Source of the DNA: Flavobacterium macrobrachii
GTDB lineage: Bacteria; Bacteroidota; Bacteroidia; Flavobacteriales; Flavobacteriaceae
Assembly: GCF_014486675.1 (NCBI RefSeq)
Contig: NZ_JACTAC010000007.1
Coordinates: forward strand, 1-64,000
DNA: 64,000 nt
Reading direction: 5' to 3'
The notes below the pieces were generated by a model. It made no database searches, was not told the origin of the DNA, and saw only the letters and a program-made list of their open reading frames with translations. The first letter of the stretch is position 1; each line of letters begins with the position of its first letter. The position numbers and the translations under genes were made by a program. Shown one piece after another: positions 17,744 to 27,221 of this stretch.

Positions 17744-19540
17744 TTAATCATTCAACTTCAAAACAGCCATAAATGCTTCTTGCGGAATTTCTACGTTTCC
17801 AACTTGGCGCATTCTTTTTTTACCTTTTTTCTGTTTTTCAAGAAGCTTACGTTTACGAGAAATATCTCCACCATAACATTTTGCAGTAACGTCTTTACGC
17901 AATGCTTTGATGGTTTCACGTGCAATAATTTTAGCACCAATTGCCGCTTGAATAGGAATATCAAATTGCTGTCTTGGGATTAATTCACGTAGTTTTTCAC
18001 ACATTTTTTTACCAATGTTATACGCATTGTCTTCGTGTATCAAAGCCGAAAGCGCATCAACCGATTGTGCATTCAGTAAAACGTCTAATTTCACCAATTT
18101 GGAAGCTCTCATTCCAATTGGCGAGTAATCAAACGAGGCGTAACCTTTGGAAACCGTTTTTAATCGGTCGTAAAAATCGAATACAATTTCCGCCAAAGGC
18201 ATATCAAAATTCAATTCTACTCTTTCGGTAGTCAAATAGGTTTGATTGGTTATGATTCCACGTTTTTCAATACACAAACTCATTACGTTACCCACAAAAT
18301 CCGATTTGGTAATAATCGTTGCTTTGATATAAGGTTCTTCAACTCTATCTAATTTTGAAGGTTCAGGCAAATCCGATGGATTATTTACCACAATTGCGGT
18401 TTCTGGTTCTTTTTTAGTATAAGCCAAATAGGAAACGTTAGGAACAGTCGTGATAACGGTCATGTCAAATTCACGCTCCAATCGCTCTTGAATAATTTCC
18501 AAATGTAACATTCCAAGGAAACCACAACGGAAACCAAATCCAAGTGCGGCAGAACTTTCGGCCGCAAATACTAACGAAGCATCGTTCAACTGCAATTTTT
18601 CCATCGACGCACGCAAATCCTCAAAATCTTCGGTGTCAACCGGATAAATTCCGGCAAAAACCATTGGTTTTACGTTTTCAAAACCGGTAATCATATTGGT
18701 TGTTGGTGTTTTGGCATCAGTAATCGTATCACCTACTTTTACTTCTTTTGCTTCTTTAATTCCCGAAATCAAATAGCCAACATCACCTGTAGAAATTACA
18801 TTTTTTGGTACTTGATTTAATTTTAAAGTTCCCACTTCATCGGCAAAATATTCGTTTCCGGTTGCCATGAATTTAATCTTTTGACCTTTTTTAATTTCAC
18901 CGTTTTTCACACGGAAAATAACTTCAATGCCACGAAATGGATTATAATGCGAGTCAAAAATCAAAGCTTGTAAAGGTTCGTCAACATTTCCTTTTGGAGC
19001 CGGAACTTTTTCAATAATGGCTTCCAAAATTTTATCCACGCCAAAACCGGTTTTCCCCGAAGCGTGAATAATATCTTCCAATTTACATCCTAATAAATCA
19101 ATGATATCATCGCTTACTTCTTCGGGATTCGCACTTGGTAAATCTACTTTGTTCAAAACCGGAATAATTTCCAAATCATTTTCTAAAGCCAAATACAAAT
19201 TGGAAATCGTTTGAGCCTGAATACTTTGTGCGGCATCTACAATCAAAAGCGCACCTTCACAAGCCGCAATCGATCGTGAAACTTCATAACTAAAATCCAC
19301 GTGTCCAGGTGTATCGATCAAATTCAGAATATATTTTTCACCTTTATAGGTATATTCCATTTGAATAGCATGACTTTTTATGGTAATTCCACGTTCACGT
19401 TCCAAATCCATGTTGTCAAGCAATTGTGCTTTTTCTTCACGAGCTGTAACGGTTTGTGTTGCACCAAGCAATCTATCGGCAAGCGTACTTTTTCCGTGAT
19501 CAATATGTGCAATAATGCAAAAATTTCTAATGTGTTTCAT
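17744..19540 (-). CDS. lepA: elongation factor 4 (LepA)
   Basis: 598 residues, the normal length for EF4, a ribosome-associated GTPase that acts on stalled or mistranslocated ribosomes. G motifs are intact: AHIDHGKST near residues 10-18, DTPGHVDF and NKVDLP; the C-terminal LepA-specific domain ([37 protein letters not shown]) is present. Start ATG at 19540 is preceded by direct repeats (TTGAACTTGA type) and a -7 element at 19599-19606. Confidence 0.97.
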   Translation of the reverse strand: MKHIRNFCIIAHIDHGKSTLADRLLGATQTVTAREEKAQLLDNMDLERERGITIKSHAIQMEYTYKGEKYILNLIDTPGHVDFSYEVSRSIAACEGALLIVDAAQSIQAQTISNLYLALENDLEIIPVLNKVDLPSANPEEVSDDIIDLLGCKLEDIIHASGKTGFGVDKILEAIIEKVPAPKGNVDEPLQALIFDSHYNPFRGIEVIFRVKNGEIKKGQKIKFMATGNEYFADEVGTLKLNQVPKNVISTGDVGYLISGIKEAKEVKVGDTITDAKTPTTNMITGFENVKPMVFAGIYPVDTEDFEDLRASMEKLQLNDASLVFAAESSAALGFGFRCGFLGMLHLEIIQERLEREFDMTVITTVPNVSYLAYTKKEPETAIVVNNPSDLPEPSKLDRVEEPYIKATIITKSDFVGNVMSLCIEKRGIITNQTYLTTERVELNFDMPLAEIVFDFYDRLKTVSKGYASFDYSPIGMRASKLVKLDVLLNAQSVDALSALIHEDNAYNIGKKMCEKLRELIPRQQFDIPIQAAIGAKIIARETIKALRKDVTAKCYGGDISRKRKLLEKQKKGKKRMRQVGNVEIPQEAFMAVLKLND

Positions 19541-19598
19541 GCTTCAAGTTCAATATCAAGTTCAATCCCGAAACTTCGGGGCAATAGCAATTAATTTG

Positions 19599-19606
19599 CA
19601 AATATA
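19599..19606 (-). promoter_or_regulatory. -7 element TATATTTG of lepA
   Basis: On the minus strand TATATTTG followed by CAAATT, 58 nt before the lepA ATG. The leader between them holds the 12-nt direct repeat at 19544-19568 and a CCGAAACTTCGG inverted repeat. Confidence 0.6.
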
Positions 19607-19714
19607 AGGTAAAAGTTTTGAAATTATTTTTTAAACCATTATGGAGTTAAGAAAAGTTAAGTCTTAATGCTTCTTAATCTCTTAATAGTTAAAAATTGTA
19701 AAATCAATTTTTTC

Positions 19715-19722
19715 TATCTTTG
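19715..19722 (+). promoter_or_regulatory. -7 element TATCTTTG of dusB
   Basis: TATCTTTG followed by CAG, with TTG at 19696-19698 placed 16 nt upstream as a possible -33 element, 17 nt before the dusB ATG. Confidence 0.65.
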
Positions 19723-19739
19723 CAGAAAATTTCATCAAA

Positions 19740-20732
19740 ATGCCCAAAATAGGCAACATAGAATTACCTGATTTTCCGCTATTACTTGCACCAATGGAAG
19801 ACGTAAGCGATCCGCCATTTCGCAGGTTGTGTAAACTTCACGGTGCCGATTTAATGTACTCTGAATTTATTTCTTCAGAAGGATTGATTCGTGATGCAGT
19901 AAAAAGCAAACAAAAGTTAGATATTTTTGATTATGAACGACCAGTTGGCATCCAAATTTTTGGCGGCGATGAAGAAGCTATGGAAATGTCGTCTCGAATT
20001 GTAGATGCCGTTCAGCCCGATTTGGTAGATATTAATTTTGGTTGTCCTGTAAAAAAAGTGGTGTGCAAAGGCGCAGGCGCAGGCGTTTTGAAAGATGTAG
20101 ATTTAATGGTTCGATTGACAAAAGCAGTTATTAAAGGAACAAATCTTCCTGTTACAGTAAAAACTCGTTTGGGTTGGGATGAAAATTCGATTAATATTGA
20201 TGAGGTTGCCGAGCGTTTGCAAGATATTGGTGTGCAAGCCTTAACGGTTCATGCCCGAACACGAGCGCAAATGTATAAAGGTCATTCCGATTGGACACAT
20301 ATTGAACGCGTAAAAAACAATCCTAGAATTACGATGCCAATTTTTGGAAACGGCGATATCGATTCTCCAGAAAAAGCATTAGAATATAAAAATAAATTCG
20401 GTCTCGACGGAATGATGATTGGTCGTGCTGCGATTGGTTATCCATGGATTTTTAACGAAATCAAACATTATTTTGCCACAGGCGAACATCTTGCAAAACC
20501 AACGATTTCTGATAGAGTTGAAGCCGCAAGAAATCATTTAACTTGGTCTATGGATTGGAAAGGTGAACGCGTTGGAATTGTTGAAATGCGTCGTCATTAC
20601 ACCAATTATTTCAAAGGAATTTCTAACTTTAAAGAACATCGTTTAAAATTGGTAACACTTGAAAACCCTGAAGAGTTGTTTAAAGCTTTGGACGAAATTC
20701 AAGAAGTTTACGCTAATTATCAGGTATTTTAA
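19740..20732 (+). CDS. dusB: tRNA-dihydrouridine synthase
   Basis: 330 residues, the usual length. FMN-dependent enzyme that reduces uridine to dihydrouridine in tRNA D-loops. Signature blocks: LLAPMEDVSDPPFRRL, the catalytic-cysteine stretch INFGCPVKKVVCKGAGAG, TVKTRLGWDE, LTVHARTRAQMYKG, and FGNGDIDSPEKA. Assignment to the DusB subgroup is by overall similarity. The stop codon overlaps that of the convergent permease gene. Confidence 0.93.
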   Translation: MPKIGNIELPDFPLLLAPMEDVSDPPFRRLCKLHGADLMYSEFISSEGLIRDAVKSKQKLDIFDYERPVGIQIFGGDEEAMEMSSRIVDAVQPDLVDINFGCPVKKVVCKGAGAGVLKDVDLMVRLTKAVIKGTNLPVTVKTRLGWDENSINIDEVAERLQDIGVQALTVHARTRAQMYKGHSDWTHIERVKNNPRITMPIFGNGDIDSPEKALEYKNKFGLDGMMIGRAAIGYPWIFNEIKHYFATGEHLAKPTISDRVEAARNHLTWSMDWKGERVGIVEMRRHYTNYFKGISNFKEHRLKLVTLENPEELFKALDEIQEVYANYQVF

Positions 20733-21928
20733 TCCAATAACTTCTTGGAAACACGACTACTTGCAATTAAACTTGCCAAAAATCCGAGGATAACTATTGT
20801 TAAAAAAACAATTACTACATTTTTAAATCCAAAAACTACTGGATAAGGTAAGGTTTGGGTAATCATAATCAGTTGGAATTTCTGTTGGATTAACACAATT
20901 ATAATACCTAAAACCAATCCAAAAATTCCACCAAAAACGCTAAGCAACGTTCCTTGGAGCAGAAATATTTTCTTCAAATCTTGTATCTCAGAACCCAAAT
21001 TGAACAACGTTTTCAAATTGGATTTTTTATCCAAAATCATCATAATCAAAGCGCCAATTAAATTGAAAAGCGCAATGATAATTACTAATGTAAAGATTAA
21101 ATAGACCGCAATATTTTCGGTATTCAACATTTTATACAAAGTAGCATTCTGTTGTGCTCGGTTTCTTACTTCGGTTTTTCCTTCAAAAATGGTGTTTATT
21201 TGTTCAATAATTTTGCTTTCGTTACCATCAGGTTTTGTTTTGATTTCAATCCCCGAAACTTGGTTTGGTTTATATTCCAACAATTCTTGCGTTAAAGACA
21301 AATCACAAAAAACATATTTATTGTTTAAATCATCGCTAATATCATAAATCCCAACTGGAATCAACGCCGATTTATTAAAAGCTTCGGCTTCGCTTTCAAT
21401 AACGCCTTTTCCTTTTTTGGGAACATAAACCTCAAACGGATTATTAAAGTCAAAAAGTCCAAGCGATAGTTTCTCGGAAATTCCATAACCAACAACTACT
21501 TGGTACGTATCTTTTAGCAACCATTGACCGTTAAAAAGATTATCGGCAACAAGATTGGTTTTGGTAAAATTTTCGTCAACACCTTTCAGGTAAGTTACTT
21601 GTTCTTTTCCATCAAAATAAAAAAGCACTCGTTCCTCAATCACTTTACTGTAAGAAACAACACCGTCAATTTTTTTAATTTCGTTCTCTTGATTTGCCGA
21701 AACATAAAACCATTTACCCGAAACAGGATTTACCTTTAAATCCGGATCAAAATCATTAGAAAAAGACAAACTAAAATCTCGCAAACCGCTAAAAACAGAC
21801 AAAACCACAAACAAAGCCATCGTACCCACAATAATTCCTACCGAAGCAATTCCGGTAATTATATTGATAGCATTATTTTTACTCTTACTAAAAAGGTAGC
21901 GTTTGGCTATGTAAAGCGGAAAATTCAA
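20729..21928 (-). CDS. LolC/FtsX-type ABC transporter permease
   Basis: 399 residues with the MacB/LolC layout: N-terminal helix (ITGIASVGIIVGTMALFVVLSVFSGL), a large periplasmic domain (about 50-265), and three C-terminal membrane helices with the FtsX fold. Such permeases extract lipoproteins or export substrates with an ATPase, which is not encoded next to it. rbfA ends 2 nt before its start, so the two are cotranscribed from the rbfA promoter. Convergent with dusB, the stops overlapping by 4 nt. Confidence 0.88.
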   Translation of the reverse strand: MNFPLYIAKRYLFSKSKNNAINIITGIASVGIIVGTMALFVVLSVFSGLRDFSLSFSNDFDPDLKVNPVSGKWFYVSANQENEIKKIDGVVSYSKVIEERVLFYFDGKEQVTYLKGVDENFTKTNLVADNLFNGQWLLKDTYQVVVGYGISEKLSLGLFDFNNPFEVYVPKKGKGVIESEAEAFNKSALIPVGIYDISDDLNNKYVFCDLSLTQELLEYKPNQVSGIEIKTKPDGNESKIIEQINTIFEGKTEVRNRAQQNATLYKMLNTENIAVYLIFTLVIIIALFNLIGALIMMILDKKSNLKTLFNLGSEIQDLKKIFLLQGTLLSVFGGIFGLVLGIIIVLIQQKFQLIMITQTLPYPVVFGFKNVVIVFLTIVILGFLASLIASSRVSKKLLD

Positions 21929-21929
21929 C

Positions 21930-22322
21930 TTAAAATTTCTTGCGTTTTTCTAAAAGTTCTCTATTTTCAATAGGATTTTCTTTGCCCGACAAAGCATTAT
22001 CAATCTTTTCAATATAATCCAATGAATCATCAATATAAAAAGCCAAATTTGGAACTTTTCTCAACTGAAGTTTCACGCGCTGCGCCAAATCATGTTTAAT
22101 CAACGGCGCATTGGTTTTCACCGCTTCCAGCAAATCCTTAGCTTTATCCTGTGGAAAAACACTCAAATATACCTTCGCAATAGATAAATCAGTCGTCACA
22201 CTCACTTTTGAAACCGAAATTACCAAATTCGTAATTCCATTTTTACGCACTTCACCTTGCAGAATATCTACCAAATCCTTTTGAAGCACACTGCCAATTT
22301 TTTTCTGTCTATTCGTTTCCAT
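21930..22322 (-). CDS. rbfA: 30S ribosome-binding factor A
   Basis: 130 residues from the ATG at 22322. RbfA binds the pre-30S subunit and assists 16S rRNA maturation. Blocks: METNRQKKIGSVLQKDLVDIL, VSKVSVTTDLSIAKVYLSVFP and LRKVPNLAFYIDDSLDY. A reading 23 codons longer exists but would begin upstream of the strong -7 element at 22327-22334 and has no homologous look, so it is rejected. The very short leader suggests near-leaderless initiation. Confidence 0.93.
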   Translation of the reverse strand: METNRQKKIGSVLQKDLVDILQGEVRKNGITNLVISVSKVSVTTDLSIAKVYLSVFPQDKAKDLLEAVKTNAPLIKHDLAQRVKLQLRKVPNLAFYIDDSLDYIEKIDNALSGKENPIENRELLEKRKKF

Positions 22323-22326
22323 CGTG

Positions 22327-22334
22327 CAAAAATA
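22327..22334 (-). promoter_or_regulatory. -7 element TATTTTTG of rbfA
   Basis: Minus-strand TATTTTTGCACG immediately upstream of the rbfA ATG. Its position decides the start codon choice. Confidence 0.65.
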
Positions 22335-22538
22335 CAATTTTAAAGTTTCATAATCTTTAGGAGCAAAACTTTTGGTAAATTTACAAACCATTTTCCCGCT
22401 TTCCGTTACAATAACTTTGTCAAAGTTTTCAACTTAAACAAAGTTGATTTCCACTACAATCGGGGCTAAATAAAAAACCATAGCCAATTTGTGAACTTTG
22501 TAAAAAACTTTGCGAACTTTGCGGTTAAAGAAAAAATC

Positions 22539-22940
22539 ATGAGAAAAATAGAACATGTAGGAATAGCCGTAAAAAATTTGAAAACATCCAATTTGCTATT
22601 TGAAAAACTATTCGGAAATCCACCTTACAAGGAAGAAGAAGTTGCCAGCGAAGGTGTAAAAACTTCATTTTTCATGAACGGTCCAAACAAAATCGAACTC
22701 CTCGAAGCTACAAACGAAAACAGCCCAATAGCCAAGTTCATAGAAAAAAAGGGTGAAGGCATTCACCACATCGCTTTTGACGTAGAAGATATCATTTTAG
22801 AAATCGAACGATTAAAAAAAGAAGGTTTCACCATTTTAAACGAAATTCCAAAAAAAGGCGCAGACAATAAATTGGTTGCTTTCTTGCATCCTAAAGGCAC
22901 AAATGGCGTTTTAATTGAACTTTGCCAAGAAATACAATAA
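22539..22940 (+). CDS. mce: methylmalonyl-CoA epimerase
   Basis: 133 residues, normal for the enzyme, which interconverts the two methylmalonyl-CoA epimers in propionate metabolism. Start placed at ATG 22539 (MRKIEHVGIAVKNL); an upstream extension to 22491 runs through leader repeats. Vicinal-oxygen-chelate fold with metal ligands: His in IEHVGIAV, IHHIAFDVED and Glu in VLIELCQE. A single gene with the repetitive leader AACTTTGTA / AACTTTGCG before it. Confidence 0.92.
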   Translation: MRKIEHVGIAVKNLKTSNLLFEKLFGNPPYKEEEVASEGVKTSFFMNGPNKIELLEATNENSPIAKFIEKKGEGIHHIAFDVEDIILEIERLKKEGFTILNEIPKKGADNKLVAFLHPKGTNGVLIELCQEIQ

Positions 22941-22990
22941 AAATAGTTGCATCGAATAAAAAATAGTAGTAATATTGCAAACTCAAAACA

Positions 22991-23064
22991 GGTCCTATAG
23001 CTCAGTTGGTTAGAGCACCTGACTCATAATCAGGTGGTCCTTGGTTCGAGCCCAAGTGGGACCA
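22991..23064 (+). tRNA. tRNA with CAU anticodon (Ile2 or Met)
   Basis: Full cloverleaf: acceptor arms GGTCCTA and TGGGACC, D-arm with AGCTCAGTTGGTTAGAGC, anticodon stem CCTGA / TCAGG around CTCATAA, and T-arm with GGTTCGAGCC. CCA is not fully encoded (discriminator A then CA). The variable and T-arm region resembles tRNA-Ile2, whose C34 is changed to lysidine; elongator Met remains possible. Confidence 0.93.
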
Positions 23065-23067
23065 CAA

Positions 23068-23098
23068 TCAAAAAACCTCAAAATTTGAGGTTTTTTGA
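23068..23098 (+). terminator. terminator of the tRNA
   Basis: Perfect stem AAAAAACCTCAAA / TTTGAGGTTTTTT four nt after the tRNA, ending in T6. Confidence 0.85.
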
Positions 23099-23280
23099 TT
23101 TAAAAAAAACCAGAATGCAAAAAAAAACGTTTATTGAAATTAAATAATGTTTTATTTTTTGATAAAATTTTAATTTCTTAACAAAAACAAATGTAATTGT
23201 AAATTAAATTTTCATCAATTTATTTTATAAAACTAATAATTTATTTTGACGATTAGATTTTTTTTATACTTTTACGGCCT

Positions 23281-23502
23281 ATGAGAATTGTCCCTAAGAA
23301 ATCAATATTTTGCTTTGTAGTATTTTTGCTACCTTGTTTCTGCGTTTTTGCAGCACCAAATCCACCTGCTCCTGGATTACCTCCGCCACCGCCAGGTACG
23401 CCAATAGACGGTTCAATATGGATTTTAACAATATCATCTTTAATATTTGGTTATTATAAATTAAGAAAAAATATAAGTTTAAGAAAAAAAGCTTCAAAAT
23501 AA
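23281..23502 (+). CDS. small PID-CTERM-like sorting-domain protein
   Basis: 73 residues: signal peptide (IFCFVVFLLPCFCVFA), a tiny Pro-rich mature part, then PPPGTPIDGSIW, a hydrophobic helix (ILTISSLIFGYY) and a basic tail KLRKNISLRKKASK. This is the layout of the flavobacterial PID-CTERM sorting signal, here with almost no protein in front of it. It is presumably held in or passed through the inner membrane. The assignment rests on memory of the motif, so the family label is moderate; that it is an exported miniprotein is fairly safe. Confidence 0.65.
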   Translation: MRIVPKKSIFCFVVFLLPCFCVFAAPNPPAPGLPPPPPGTPIDGSIWILTISSLIFGYYKLRKNISLRKKASK

Positions 23503-23517
23503 TTTGAAGCTTTTTTA
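23484..23517. terminator. bidirectional terminator
   Basis: AAAAAGCTTCAAA / TTTGAAGCTTTTT stem overlapping the end of the miniprotein gene, with a T-run on both strands. It can also end the convergent ribE transcript. Confidence 0.8.
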
Positions 23518-24105
23518 TTTGTACAAAGAAGTTAACCTAGAGATGTACTTACCTATTACATCAAATTCTAAATTAATTTTAGTTCCAATTGTAAAATTTT
23601 TAAAATTTGTATGCTCAAAAGTATATGGAATTATTGCCACGCTAAATTCATCGTCTTTTGAATTCAAAACGGTTAAACTAACTCCATTTATCGTTATCGA
23701 ACCTTTTTCTATTGTTATATTACTATTTTTTTTATCATATTTAAAAGTAAAATACCAACTTCCATTGGCTTCTTCAATAAAAATGCATTCACCGGTTTGA
23801 TCTATATGACCTTGAACAATATGTCCGTCAAGTCTATCGCCTAATTTCATTGCTCGTTCAAGATTTACAATATCTCCAACTTTCCAATCGGATAAATTGG
23901 TTTTTATAATCGTTTCTTTAATTGCTGTAACTGTATATTCATCGTCTAAAATTGCTACAACTGTCAAACAAACACCATTGTGGGAAACACTTTGGTCAAT
24001 TTTTAATTCATTGGTTATTGAAGAAGTTATTGTGATGTTGAGATTATCGCCTTCTTTTTGAATATCTTTTATAATTCCGAGTGTTTCAATAATTCCTGTA
24101 AACAT
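23515..24105 (-). CDS. ribE: riboflavin synthase, alpha chain
   Basis: 196 residues. It converts two molecules of dimethylribityl-lumazine into riboflavin and a pyrimidine. The two lumazine-binding repeats are visible: MFTGIIETLG with HNGVCLTV and LDGHIVQGHID in the first and last parts of repeat one, and INGVSLTVLN in repeat two. Divergent from pdxA, sharing a 59-nt promoter region. Confidence 0.95.
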   Translation of the reverse strand: MFTGIIETLGIIKDIQKEGDNLNITITSSITNELKIDQSVSHNGVCLTVVAILDDEYTVTAIKETIIKTNLSDWKVGDIVNLERAMKLGDRLDGHIVQGHIDQTGECIFIEEANGSWYFTFKYDKKNSNITIEKGSITINGVSLTVLNSKDDEFSVAIIPYTFEHTNFKNFTIGTKINLEFDVIGKYISRLTSLYK

Positions 24106-24120
24106 TGTCTTTTATTTTAC

Positions 24121-24128
24121 TAAATTTG
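24121..24128 (+). promoter_or_regulatory. -7 element TAAATTTG of pdxA
   Basis: TAAATTTGCACC, 36 nt before the pdxA ATG, in the short divergent gap with ribE. Confidence 0.55.
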
Positions 24129-24164
24129 CACCTCAAAATTAGCGATAAATAATTTGCCTTTCAT

Positions 24165-25211
24165 ATGAAAAAAGCAGAAAATATAATTGTAGGGATTTCA
24201 GTTGGAGATTTAAATGGTATTGGAAGTGAAATCATTCTGAAAACATTCGAAGATACAAGAATGTTGGAATTGTGTACGCCTGTAATTTTTGCTAATGTAA
24301 AAATCCTTTCATTTATAAAAAAAAATCTAGAATTAACAGCGCAATTACACGGTATTGACAAACTTGACCAAATTGTAATTGGAAAAATAAATGTTCTAAA
24401 CGTTTGGCGAGAAGGCGTTGATTTGAATTTTGGTAAAAACGATGACAATGTTGGAAAATATGCCATAAAATCATTTGTTGCTGCTACAAAAGCTTTGAAA
24501 GAAAATCAGATTGACGTTTTAGTTACAGCTCCAATTAATAAATACAATATTCAATCGGATGACTTTAAATTTCCTGGACATACCGATTATCTTGACAAAG
24601 AACTTGAAGGTGATGCTCTAATGCTTATGGTTCAAGACAATTTAAGAGTAGGTTTAATGACCGATCATATTCCAGTAAACGAAGTTGCAAAAAAATTAAC
24701 CGAAGAATTAATCATCAAAAAAATAAATGTTATTCACCAAACGTTGGTTCAAGATTTCAGCATCAATAAACCAAAAATAGCAGTTTTGGCTTTAAATCCT
24801 CACGCAGGTGATAACGGAGTTATTGGAAATGAAGATGACAAAGTTTTAAAACCAACCATTAAAAAACTATTTGATAAAGGAAAAATGGTTTTTGGACCTT
24901 TTCCTGCCGATGGATTTTTTGGAAGTGGACAATATGAAAAATATGATGCGGTTATTGCAACCTATCATGATCAAGGATTAATTCCTTTTAAAACATTGTC
25001 TTTTGGAAACGGAGTAAATTATACTGCCGGATTAAATAAAATTAGAACTTCTCCCGATCATGGAACCGCTTTTGACATTGCCGGAAAGGGAATTGCCGAC
25101 CATAATTCGTTTAGAGAAGCAGTTTATTTAGCAATTGACATCTATAATTCGAGATTATCACACGCCGAAATCAGTAAAAACCCCTTAAAAACAAAGGAAA
25201 AGCAATTATAA
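24165..25211 (+). CDS. pdxA: 4-hydroxythreonine-4-phosphate dehydrogenase
   Basis: 348 residues. NAD-dependent enzyme of pyridoxal phosphate synthesis. Blocks: VGISVGDLNGIGSEI at the N-terminus, TAPINKYNI, the metal-binding FPGHTDYL, LALNPHAGDNG, GPFPADGFF and ATYHDQGLIPFKTL, and TSPDHGTAFDIAGKG near the C-terminus. All match the family in order. Cotranscription with the genes after it is unlikely because a fresh -7 element follows. Confidence 0.96.
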   Translation: MKKAENIIVGISVGDLNGIGSEIILKTFEDTRMLELCTPVIFANVKILSFIKKNLELTAQLHGIDKLDQIVIGKINVLNVWREGVDLNFGKNDDNVGKYAIKSFVAATKALKENQIDVLVTAPINKYNIQSDDFKFPGHTDYLDKELEGDALMLMVQDNLRVGLMTDHIPVNEVAKKLTEELIIKKINVIHQTLVQDFSINKPKIAVLALNPHAGDNGVIGNEDDKVLKPTIKKLFDKGKMVFGPFPADGFFGSGQYEKYDAVIATYHDQGLIPFKTLSFGNGVNYTAGLNKIRTSPDHGTAFDIAGKGIADHNSFREAVYLAIDIYNSRLSHAEISKNPLKTKEKQL

Positions 25212-25254
25212 ACAAAAAAATGTTGATAAGATTATTGGAATTGCAATAATTTTA

Positions 25255-25262
25255 TATCTTTG
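25255..25262 (+). promoter_or_regulatory. -7 element TATCTTTG of the DUF177-rpmF unit
   Basis: TATCTTTGCACTCC with TTG about 17 nt upstream (25235-25237), a good Bacteroidota promoter. The predicted start of transcription (about 25269) favours translation from ATG 25297. Confidence 0.7.
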
Positions 25263-25296
25263 CACTCCTGAATATTTGAGGAAAATTGTTGTTGAG

Positions 25297-25839
25297 ATGA
25301 AAAGTACCCATGAGTATTTAATACCTTTTATAGGATTAAAAATAGGAAAGCATCAATTTGATTTTCAAATTAGTAAGAAGTTCTTTGATGAATTTGGTTT
25401 TGATGAATTTGAGCACTGCGATATAAAAGTAGATGTTGTTTTAGAAAAAAAGACAACCATGCTCGAAGTAAGCTTTAAACACAAAGGAACAGTAAACGTG
25501 CCTTGTGATTTAACTGGAGAAAATTTTGATTTACCAATAAGAGGAAAATTAAAATTAGTAGTTCAATTTGGAGATGAATTTAATAATGACAATGAAGAGT
25601 TATTAATTCTACCACATGGAGAACATCAAATAGACTTATCTCAATACATTTATGAAATGATTGCGTTATCTATTCCTCACAAAAGAGTTCATCCAGGCGT
25701 AAAAGATGGAACATTAAAATCGGATGCGTTAGAAAAACTAAATGCAATTCAAGTTGAAGAAAATAAAAAAGTAGAAAATAAATACGAAAATATTGACCCA
25801 CGTTGGGACAAATTAAAAAACCTGTTAACGGATAAATAA
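25297..25839 (+). CDS. DUF177 (YceD-like) protein
   Basis: 180 residues from ATG 25297 (MKSTHEYLIPF); a TTG seven codons earlier is possible but leaves almost no leader. The family has the conserved CDLTGENFDLPIRGKLKL and DLSQYIYEMIALSIPHKRVH blocks and is encoded before rpmF in most bacteria; its role in 23S rRNA or ribosome assembly is inferred in the literature. Here it is directly followed by rpmF after 9 nt. Confidence 0.9.
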   Translation: MKSTHEYLIPFIGLKIGKHQFDFQISKKFFDEFGFDEFEHCDIKVDVVLEKKTTMLEVSFKHKGTVNVPCDLTGENFDLPIRGKLKLVVQFGDEFNNDNEELLILPHGEHQIDLSQYIYEMIALSIPHKRVHPGVKDGTLKSDALEKLNAIQVEENKKVENKYENIDPRWDKLKNLLTDK

Positions 25840-25848
25840 TATAGTAAA

Positions 25849-26043
25849 ATGGCACATCCTAAAAGAAAAACCTCGAAAACTAGAAGAGACAAAAGAAGAA
25901 CTCACTATAAAGCAACTGTTGCTCAAATTGCAACATGTCCAGTAACTGGAGAAGCACATTTATACCACAGAGCTTACTGGCATGAAGGTAAAATGTATTA
26001 CAGAGGACAAGTAGTTATTGATAAATCAGTAGCTGTTGCTTAA
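25849..26043 (+). CDS. rpmF: 50S ribosomal protein L32
   Basis: 64 residues with the diagnostic start [19 protein letters not shown] and a short C-terminal part ([15 protein letters not shown]). Only one Cys of the zinc-finger version remains, which is the zinc-independent form. Linked to DUF177 upstream and fabH downstream as in many bacteria. Confidence 0.97.
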   Translation: MAHPKRKTSKTRRDKRRTHYKATVAQIATCPVTGEAHLYHRAYWHEGKMYYRGQVVIDKSVAVA

Positions 26044-26062
26044 TTAAAGTTTTTTACAAAAC

Positions 26063-26090
26063 AAACTCTCACTATTGGTGGGAGTTTTTT
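26063..26090 (+). terminator. intrinsic terminator after rpmF
   Basis: AAACTCTCAC / GTGGGAGTTT stem (one G-T pair), then T6. It separates rpmF from fabH, at least partly. Confidence 0.75.
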
Positions 26091-26200
26091 GTTTTTATAA
26101 ATTTTAAAAATATCCAAATCTAACAACGTTAGGTGAAAAAAATTTTGTAATTTCCACAACTTTTCAAACATAAAAATTTGAAGAGAAAAACACCCATTTT

Positions 26201-27199
26201 ATGACTACAATAACAGCCGCAATTACCGCAGTTGGAGCATATGTTCCAGAATTTGTACTCTCAAACCAAGTACTGGAAACTATGGTTGATACCAATGACG
26301 AATGGATTACATCTCGTACAGGAATCAAAGAAAGAAGACTTTTAAAAGAAAAAGGAAAAGGCACTTCTTATATGGCAATTAAAGCCGCTCAAAATCTAAT
26401 TTCTAAAGCAAACATCAATCCCGAAGAAATTGATTTAATAATCATGGCTACCGCAACACCCGATATGCCGGTAGCTTCAACAGGCGTTTATGTAGCAACA
26501 CAAATTGGTGCAACCAATGCCTTTGCATATGATTTACAAGCAGCATGTTCAAGCTTTTTATATGGAATGTCTACTGCAGCAGCTTATATTCAATCTGGAA
26601 GATATAAAAAAGTACTTTTAATTGGTGCTGACAAAATGTCTTCCATCATAGATTACACAGATAGAGCAACTTGTATTATTTTTGGTGATGGTGCTGGAGC
26701 CGTTTTATTTGAACCAAATCACGAAGGACTTGGACTTCAAGACGAATTTTTAAAAAGCGACGGAATTGGAAGAGAATATTTGAAAATTGACGCTGGTGGA
26801 TCAATTCTTCCTCCATCAATTGAAACGGTTGAAAACGGACAACATTTTGTATTTCAAGATGGTAAAACAGTTTTCAAATATGCTGTTTCAGGAATGGCAG
26901 ATGTAAGCGAAAAAATCATGGAACGTAATAATTTAACCAAAGATGATGTAAACTGGTTATTAGCGCATCAAGCTAACAAAAGAATTATTGACGCAACAGC
27001 AAATAGAATGGGATTAGACGAAGAAAAAGTATTAGTTAACATCCACCGATACGGCAATACAACTTCAGCTACGTTACCATTGCTTCTTCACGATTTTGAA
27101 GACAAACTAAAAAAAGGAGATAATTTAATTTTTGCCGCATTTGGTGGTGGTTTCACATGGGGATCAATCTACCTAAAATGGGCTTATAACAAACAATAA
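26201..27199 (+). CDS. fabH: beta-ketoacyl-ACP synthase III
   Basis: 332 residues. Starts fatty acid synthesis by joining acetyl-CoA and malonyl-ACP. Catalytic triad visible: Cys116 in [11 protein letters not shown], His in [10 protein letters not shown] and Asn in [10 protein letters not shown]; the C-terminal GGGFTWGS motif is intact. It leads a fabH-accB-accC run, so initiation and malonyl-CoA supply are encoded together. A second FabH gene is common in this phylum and may lie elsewhere. Confidence 0.95.
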   Translation: MTTITAAITAVGAYVPEFVLSNQVLETMVDTNDEWITSRTGIKERRLLKEKGKGTSYMAIKAAQNLISKANINPEEIDLIIMATATPDMPVASTGVYVATQIGATNAFAYDLQAACSSFLYGMSTAAAYIQSGRYKKVLLIGADKMSSIIDYTDRATCIIFGDGAGAVLFEPNHEGLGLQDEFLKSDGIGREYLKIDAGGSILPPSIETVENGQHFVFQDGKTVFKYAVSGMADVSEKIMERNNLTKDDVNWLLAHQANKRIIDATANRMGLDEEKVLVNIHRYGNTTSATLPLLLHDFEDKLKKGDNLIFAAFGGGFTWGSIYLKWAYNKQ

Positions 27200-27221
27200 A
27201 ACTAATTTAAACTACCTAATT

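Noticed and set aside
17974..18231. Frames opposite lepA and other long genes
   Set aside because: They are shadows of well-supported genes with no own promoter or recognisable domain.
22323..22391. N-terminal extension of rbfA
   Set aside because: It would overlap the -7 element and adds residues not typical of RbfA.
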